DNA of 64,000 bases from Parvularcula sp038749595. Its GTDB lineage: Bacteria > Pseudomonadota > Alphaproteobacteria > Caulobacterales > Parvularculaceae. The translations under genes were made by a program, and so were the position numbers. Of this stretch, positions 60,574-64,000 are shown piece by piece; position 1 is the first letter of the stretch, and each line of letters starts with the position of its first letter. The stretch covers positions 1 through 64,000 of the forward strand of contig JBCDHW010000007.1 of assembly GCA_038749595.1 (NCBI GenBank). The letters are read 5' to 3'. Under the pieces are notes generated by a model. The model saw only the letters and a list, made by a program, of their open reading frames with translations. It was not told where the DNA came from and ran no database searches.

Positions 60574-60942
60574 TTGTTACCCGGAGCTGGTGACGTCACT
60601 CCGGTTTCAACACGGCTGGCGCTGTCCTCAGCAGTGGCTGAATTCTACCACCATCACTTCATGGCTCACGAGAGCTTCGCTGACGATGAGGCGGTCCACA
60701 GCTTCTCTGGCCGGTACGATACACTAGCCGATCGGGTACGGAGTGCACCGTGCACGCGCCACACAGACCTTCTCGACAAACTCCGGGTCTATGAGGTGTG
60801 CTTTCTCGAAGATGGTGGCGACTACCTCGATGGCCGCGAGCTGGCGTGGATGGGCTCGCTTCAGGCAGATATCCTAAAGCTGAGGGATATTGAACGTCGG
60901 GATGGAGGTCGATCAGGCGCAACGTCTCGACGAGCTGACTAA
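60574..60942 (+). CDS. Small hypothetical protein, island type
   Basis: Up to 122 residues, rich in acidic and His residues (AVAEFYHHHFMAHESFADDE, RYDTLADRVRSAPCTRHTDL, DLLDKLRVYEVCFLEDGG). The helical pattern resembles short uncharacterised proteins common in genomic islands of alphaproteobacteria. The start is uncertain: TTG at 60574 or GTG at 60633. Its end overlaps the IS3 remnant in another frame. Confidence 0.5.
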   Translation: MLPGAGDVTPVSTRLALSSAVAEFYHHHFMAHESFADDEAVHSFSGRYDTLADRVRSAPCTRHTDLLDKLRVYEVCFLEDGGDYLDGRELAWMGSLQADILKLRDIERRDGGRSGATSRRAD

Positions 60943-61033
60943 AGCGAACCAACGCCCAAGGGAGGCTGTGTCTGATCTCACGCTCGGCAAGCTGAATGTG
61001 TTCGAGGCTGCATTGAAAAATACTGAGCTCTGA
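60884..61033 (+). pseudogene. IS3-family transposase OrfA, 3' fragment
   Basis: A short frame encoding GMEVDQAQRLDELTKANQR and EAVSDLTLGKLNVFEAALK, then TGA. This matches the C-terminal leucine-zipper end of IS3-family OrfA (family form MEVDQAKRLKELEKENxRLRKAVSDLTLDKLIL). The N-terminal helix-turn-helix half and OrfB are missing. A relic of a lost IS. Confidence 0.65.
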
Positions 61034-61217
61034 CCACCGCCAACCTTCTTTGGATCATGTCACCAAAAAGTTCTGTGGCTAAGAGCGCCGTGCTTGCGAG
61101 ATTACGGAGAAAACGACATTGACGTCGTCCTGGAGATCTGGCGCTGACCATACCCATAGTTCAGTTTGCTGAGCAATATAGTTCGTTTGGCTATCGCTGG
61201 ATCACTTCGCTGCAACG
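61034..61217. other. Short stretch without a gene
   Basis: Between the IS3 remnant and the 61218 gene. It could once have held the OrfB start, but nothing recognisable remains. Confidence 0.35.
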
Positions 61218-61757
61218 TTACCGTCCAAAATCTTCTTTCGTGACCAAGTAGCCCGATGCCCGAATTACAGGTCTTCCCGAACAGGCATCGCCGTAGATGA
61301 GCTCTTGGCCTTCTGTGAGCACCACCGGAGGCGATTGAAATGACCACGTCGTTTGCGTGATGCCGAAAACACCTGTCAGCTCAGTTGAGGGAATTACCAC
61401 ACTGTCACCTGAGCTTCTTCTTCCAACGGCAAAGCAAATTTTGAAATTTTCGTCGAGAACCTGGTTGGGACTTTCGGACGAAACCGTGATGTCCGTTATC
61501 TCTAAGATGTAGCCTTCGGGGACGGGAATGACATCACCCGTAAATGGATCATCTGATCGGAGGCAGCGAGGGAGGGCAATAACTTCGGTTGGTCGCGTGC
61601 TGATAAGCTCTGGCCTGCAGAACACCGGAATGCGCTTCGCGCCATCTTTTACCGGTATCGCTTGGTCCTCGCTGTTCAGCACCGTCACGGGCGTGGTCCG
61701 TTGAGCGGACGCGCCCGGCGAAAAAGCGAGCGTGGCAGCGGCTACTCCAGCCAACAC
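61218..61757 (-). CDS. Exported conserved-cysteine protein, member 1
   Basis: A 179-residue exported protein of unknown function. Signal peptide (AAATLAFSPGASAQ) starting from GTG with no basic n-region, then SAQRTTPVTV, KRIPVFC, VIPVPEGYILEITDITV, FKICFAVGRR, TTWSFQSPPVVLTEGQELIY and DACSGRPVIRASGYLV. The same blocks, with three shared cysteines, occur in the 62708 gene. The repeated short hydrophobic strands suggest a beta-sandwich. Confidence 0.7.
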   Translation of the reverse strand: MLAGVAAATLAFSPGASAQRTTPVTVLNSEDQAIPVKDGAKRIPVFCRPELISTRPTEVIALPRCLRSDDPFTGDVIPVPEGYILEITDITVSSESPNQVLDENFKICFAVGRRSSGDSVVIPSTELTGVFGITQTTWSFQSPPVVLTEGQELIYGDACSGRPVIRASGYLVTKEDFGR

Positions 61758-62057
61758 TAGTGTGTATTGTGCTTAACCGTCCCCATTCCCAAACGAGCAA
61801 AAGACTTCTTGCAAATCTAATGGTCAACAGAAATCGTACCCGTGCTTACATTCACGTTATGCCGAATGATTGCCATGTAAAGAATCAATTGCAGTTCAGC
61901 TTCTTATGAGCGAGCGCCAACCCAATACGGATATCCGCCAGGAAGGGGTTTTCGCCCGAGATCACTGTAATTTCTCAAGGAATTCCTTGACACTCATTAA
62001 TTTCGATTGAACGCTACTTGCTATTGCTCGCATATTGGGCGTTAATTGGGGGTATGT
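61758..62057. other. Intergenic region between divergent exported-protein genes
   Basis: About 300 bases, AT-richer than average, with no gene recognised. It should hold the promoters of the 61218 and 62058 genes. AAGGAATTCCTTGA (about 61978) contains a perfect palindrome, CAAGGAATTCCTTG. Confidence 0.4.
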
Positions 62058-62679
62058 ATGTCGAGTAAAATCAAGGCACTATGGGCTTTTCTCTTGGTAC
62101 TTATTTGCAGTTACGCAGGTACAGGTGCTGCCAACTCAATCATCGATTTTGAAAGCCAACCGCTCGGTACGCTTGGTACGCTTCCCGGCGTGGAAATCAC
62201 GTCGAATGTGGATGGATTTCCTTTGGGTATCGACAACTTCTATGAGACGACATCCGGCGGGCAGTATCTGACTGTGCTGGACGGGGGAGCGGCCCTTTGT
62301 TCTCGGTGGAGACGAAATTACATTCACGCTATTTGAGTCTGTCGACTTCTTCAGTGTAACGATTGTTTCCGTGCCGGGTACTTTCGCAGGCGACTACACG
62401 CTCACCTCGAATGGGCAATCCGTTTCAAACGGTACGCCTGACGGCTTTCTCCCCAATTTTGGGGATCCTTTTTACTTCCTTGCACTGAGCAATTTAAATG
62501 GAGCCCAAAGCGTTGTGCTATCGTCGTTGTTCGCACCAATTTCGTTCACCATTGACGACATTATTTTCGACGCACGCGAAGTCCCATTGCCGATCTTTGG
62601 AGTGAGTTTGCTCCTGCCTTTGATTTGGAGGCGGGAAGCAACCAGGGTGAACATATCGGATAGGTCAGCCGATCATTAG
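62058..62679 (+). pseudogene. VPLP-sorted exported protein, frameshifted
   Basis: A secreted protein split by one frameshift. The first frame (from ATG 62058, behind GGGGG) has a signal peptide and FESQPLGTLGTLPGVEI up to GGQYLTVLDGG near 62284. The second frame continues ERPFVLGGDEITFTLFESVD to a C-terminal EVPLPIFGVSLLLPLIWRRE, a VPLP-type exosortase sorting signal (motif, helix, basic tail). The shift lies at a run of G (about 62283-62287). It may be a sequencing error, a true mutation or programmed slippage. Confidence 0.7.
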
Positions 62680-62707
62680 TGGCCTGTTGTTTATTCGGGA
62701 GAAAAGG

Positions 62708-63307
62708 GTGTTGAGATTACTAGGCCTTATCGCAACAGCAGTGCTAGTATCCGTGGCGATCGGGGCCGCTGTCCCGCAACGCAACCAGAGCAGCTCGGCG
62801 CAGCGGACCACTCCGGTCAGTGTCGAGAACGATGATGATCGACCGGTCCCGGTGGATAGCGGGATCACGCGAATACCTGTGTTTTGTGATCGCGTTTTCG
62901 TCGACAGTTTTATAATTGTTGATCCCGAGCGCCGACGAGCGAGTTCACCCTTCGTCAGCGACGTGAACCCCGTTCCGGTTGGATTCACGCTCCTTCTCAC
63001 CGATTTCTTGTTCGAAACAGCCGATAGGGGCAATGAGGCGTTGGTCGATCGTGATCCGTTTTGCGCGGAATTGGGTCGTCGACCGGGTGACGGTTTTGAA
63101 CTTAGTCGGCCGAACATTCGGCTGCACGGTCGGTTTGGAACAACATCAGCTCATTGGAGATTTGCTGCGCCCCCCGTGGTGATCGCTGGCGGACAGAAAT
63201 TTTCGGTCCGCACTTGCGACCGTGTACCGGTATTGAGGCATGGCGTTGTGATTTCCGGCTTCCTCGTGTCCGACGACGATGTGGAACGGTCAGGGTTGAG
63301 TAATTGA
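62708..63307 (+). CDS. Exported conserved-cysteine protein, member 2
   Basis: About 199 residues, a paralogue of the 61218 protein: signal peptide (RLLGLIATAVLVSVAIGAA), SAQRTTPVSV, TRIPVFC, VNPVPVGFTLLLTDFLFE, DPFCAELGRR, AHWRFAAPPVVIAGGQKFSV and RTCDRVPVLRHGVVISGFLV. GTG at 62708 follows GGGAGAA; an upstream TTG (62687) is less likely. It lies beyond the VPLP gene on the same strand, inverted relative to member 1. Confidence 0.72.
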   Translation: MLRLLGLIATAVLVSVAIGAAVPQRNQSSSAQRTTPVSVENDDDRPVPVDSGITRIPVFCDRVFVDSFIIVDPERRRASSPFVSDVNPVPVGFTLLLTDFLFETADRGNEALVDRDPFCAELGRRPGDGFELSRPNIRLHGRFGTTSAHWRFAAPPVVIAGGQKFSVRTCDRVPVLRHGVVISGFLVSDDDVERSGLSN

Positions 63308-63734
63308 CCGATCCGGCAAAAGTCGTTTGAGCGTTGCTTCTACGCAAAAGGCTGTCTCCGGTCCTATCACTCAAGCACCGCTGTGAAGCGCGATCTCGCG
63401 ATACACGAAGGCAAGCAGACGGTGCGCCAGACATTTGCACGGCGTCTCGTCACCTGAACTCAGAACCGTCACTGAAGTTGAGAGCTGAGCCTGAGCCCCG
63501 CAAACCTGCTAAGTCTGACGCTTCCGTTGGACCATCTCGTGGGGTTAGGCCAACCTCATGGCACGTTGAGGTGACAGCAAGCCAAGACACTTCTGGGTTG
63601 CCCGCTACCGGCAAAAGGCAGGTCGTGGACAGCGCGCCCGACCTGACGAATTGCTTGTAGCGACTGCGTTCACGCGTTGACCGGCCTACCCAGCGGCGCT
63701 TCGCTTAAGCTGGAGCGAAGCGAGGGAATGAACA
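63308..63734. other. Stretch with no recognisable gene
   Basis: About 427 bases. One open frame covers part of it (63334-63660) but lacks family motifs and a ribosome-binding site, and its composition is odd. The last 30 bases carry the ribosome-binding site (GAGGGA) of the 63735 gene. Confidence 0.4.
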
Positions 63735-64000
63735 ATGCGGGTCGCAGGAACCATCTGTGCGTGTTTGGCGATATCGCTAGCGCAAGCATACGGGCAGCAG
63801 CGAACGATATTTGAAGAAGACGGCGTCATCGAGGCCATCGAGGGACTGGCTTGTGGGAGTACCGAGGCGGCAGAAGATAACAGTCGTCCGTTCCCGTTAC
63901 CTGACTTCTCTCCACTGATAAGCGTAGCGCCGCTCCTAATCTTCCCAGATCAGACATGGACGATTCCCGAGTATGCGGACCAAGCCGTCGTCTACCTGAA
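63735..64000 (+). CDS. Exported protein, 3' end beyond the window
   Basis: An open frame from ATG 63735, seven bases after GAGGGA, that runs to the window end without a stop (88 codons). Signal peptide TICACLAISLAQAYG, then QQRTIFEEDGVIEAIEGLAC and FPLPDFSPLISVAPLLIFPD. The QRT after the signal recalls the AQRTTPV of the two conserved-cysteine proteins upstream, but the similarity is too short to be sure. Confidence 0.55.
   Translation, partial: MRVAGTICACLAISLAQAYGQQRTIFEEDGVIEAIEGLACGSTEAAEDNSRPFPLPDFSPLISVAPLLIFPDQTWTIPEYADQAVVYL

Noticed and set aside
1..64000. CRISPR array, complete prophage or replication origin
   Set aside because: No regularly spaced direct repeats, no phage structural genes and no DnaA-box cluster were recognised.

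Overview
The window is GC-rich chromosomal DNA from an alphaproteobacterium. The evidence is the trpE-GDC genes next to an alphaproteobacterial lexA with its own GTTC-N7-GTTC SOS box, the trkA/hfq/hflX neighbourhood, a ppiD-trpE overlap, an AroQ-type chorismate mutase, a B12-dependent ribonucleotide reductase, a TTAA-N7-TTAA (CtrA-type) site and VPLP/VPxPA-type C-terminal sorting signals. The genus cannot be fixed from the sequence; a marine Parvularcula-like or related lineage is only a guess.

Layout. 1-2996 is worn accessory DNA on the 3' side of a tRNA-Ser(UGA) gene: Rhs-repeat debris, a small two-helix membrane protein, an IS30-family insertion sequence and a serine-recombinase relic. 3401-12979 is housekeeping DNA: lexA, trpC-trpD-trpG, a divergent polysaccharide deacetylase lying antisense between trpG and trpE, trpE, ppiD, tpiA, a lipase-like hydrolase and secG. 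13047-13355 holds the first copy of an unexplained structured repeat, followed by an AT-rich membrane-protein gene. 14283-23497 carries hflX, hfq, trkH, an exported M24 peptidase, trkA, gor, rpiA and small unknowns. 23641-31697 has a large exported nuclease behind a CtrA-type box, a MarR/lipoprotein divergent pair, ftsZ, a nitroreductase, a metallo-beta-lactamase-fold hydrolase and an NTF2-like lipoprotein. 31746-39719 has rpmF, two tandem LpxR-like outer-membrane deacylases, pyrG, an HU gene, chorismate mutase and lon. 40057-49120 has a spinster-like MFS carrier, a DUF4375-like protein, a quinone oxidoreductase, the second copy of the structured repeat, a MaoC-type hydratase, a TonB-dependent receptor and a flavoprotein. 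49106-60124 has nrdJ, a double cold-shock-domain protein, trmJ, an otsA-otsB-GH15 trehalose operon and several envelope proteins. 60416 is a tRNA-Ser(GCU) gene, and beyond its 3' end lies a second accessory stretch: IS3 debris, two paralogous exported proteins with conserved cysteines, a frameshifted VPLP-sorted protein and a gene cut by the window end.

Genes that work together: TrpE/G/D/C make tryptophan from chorismate, while the chorismate mutase draws the same substrate towards Phe/Tyr. TrkA and TrkH form the potassium uptake system. OtsA and OtsB make trehalose, and the translationally coupled GH15 enzyme probably degrades or remodels it. PpiD and SecG serve protein export, and the LpxR pair modifies lipid A.

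The most interesting unexplained items are the duplicated structured intergenic element (13047-13355 and 43815-44234), the conserved-cysteine exported family at 61218-63307, the Rhs/immunity-like relic at the left edge, the antisense gene splitting the trp genes, and the apparent CTG start of hflX. No CRISPR array, complete prophage or intact integrase was seen.
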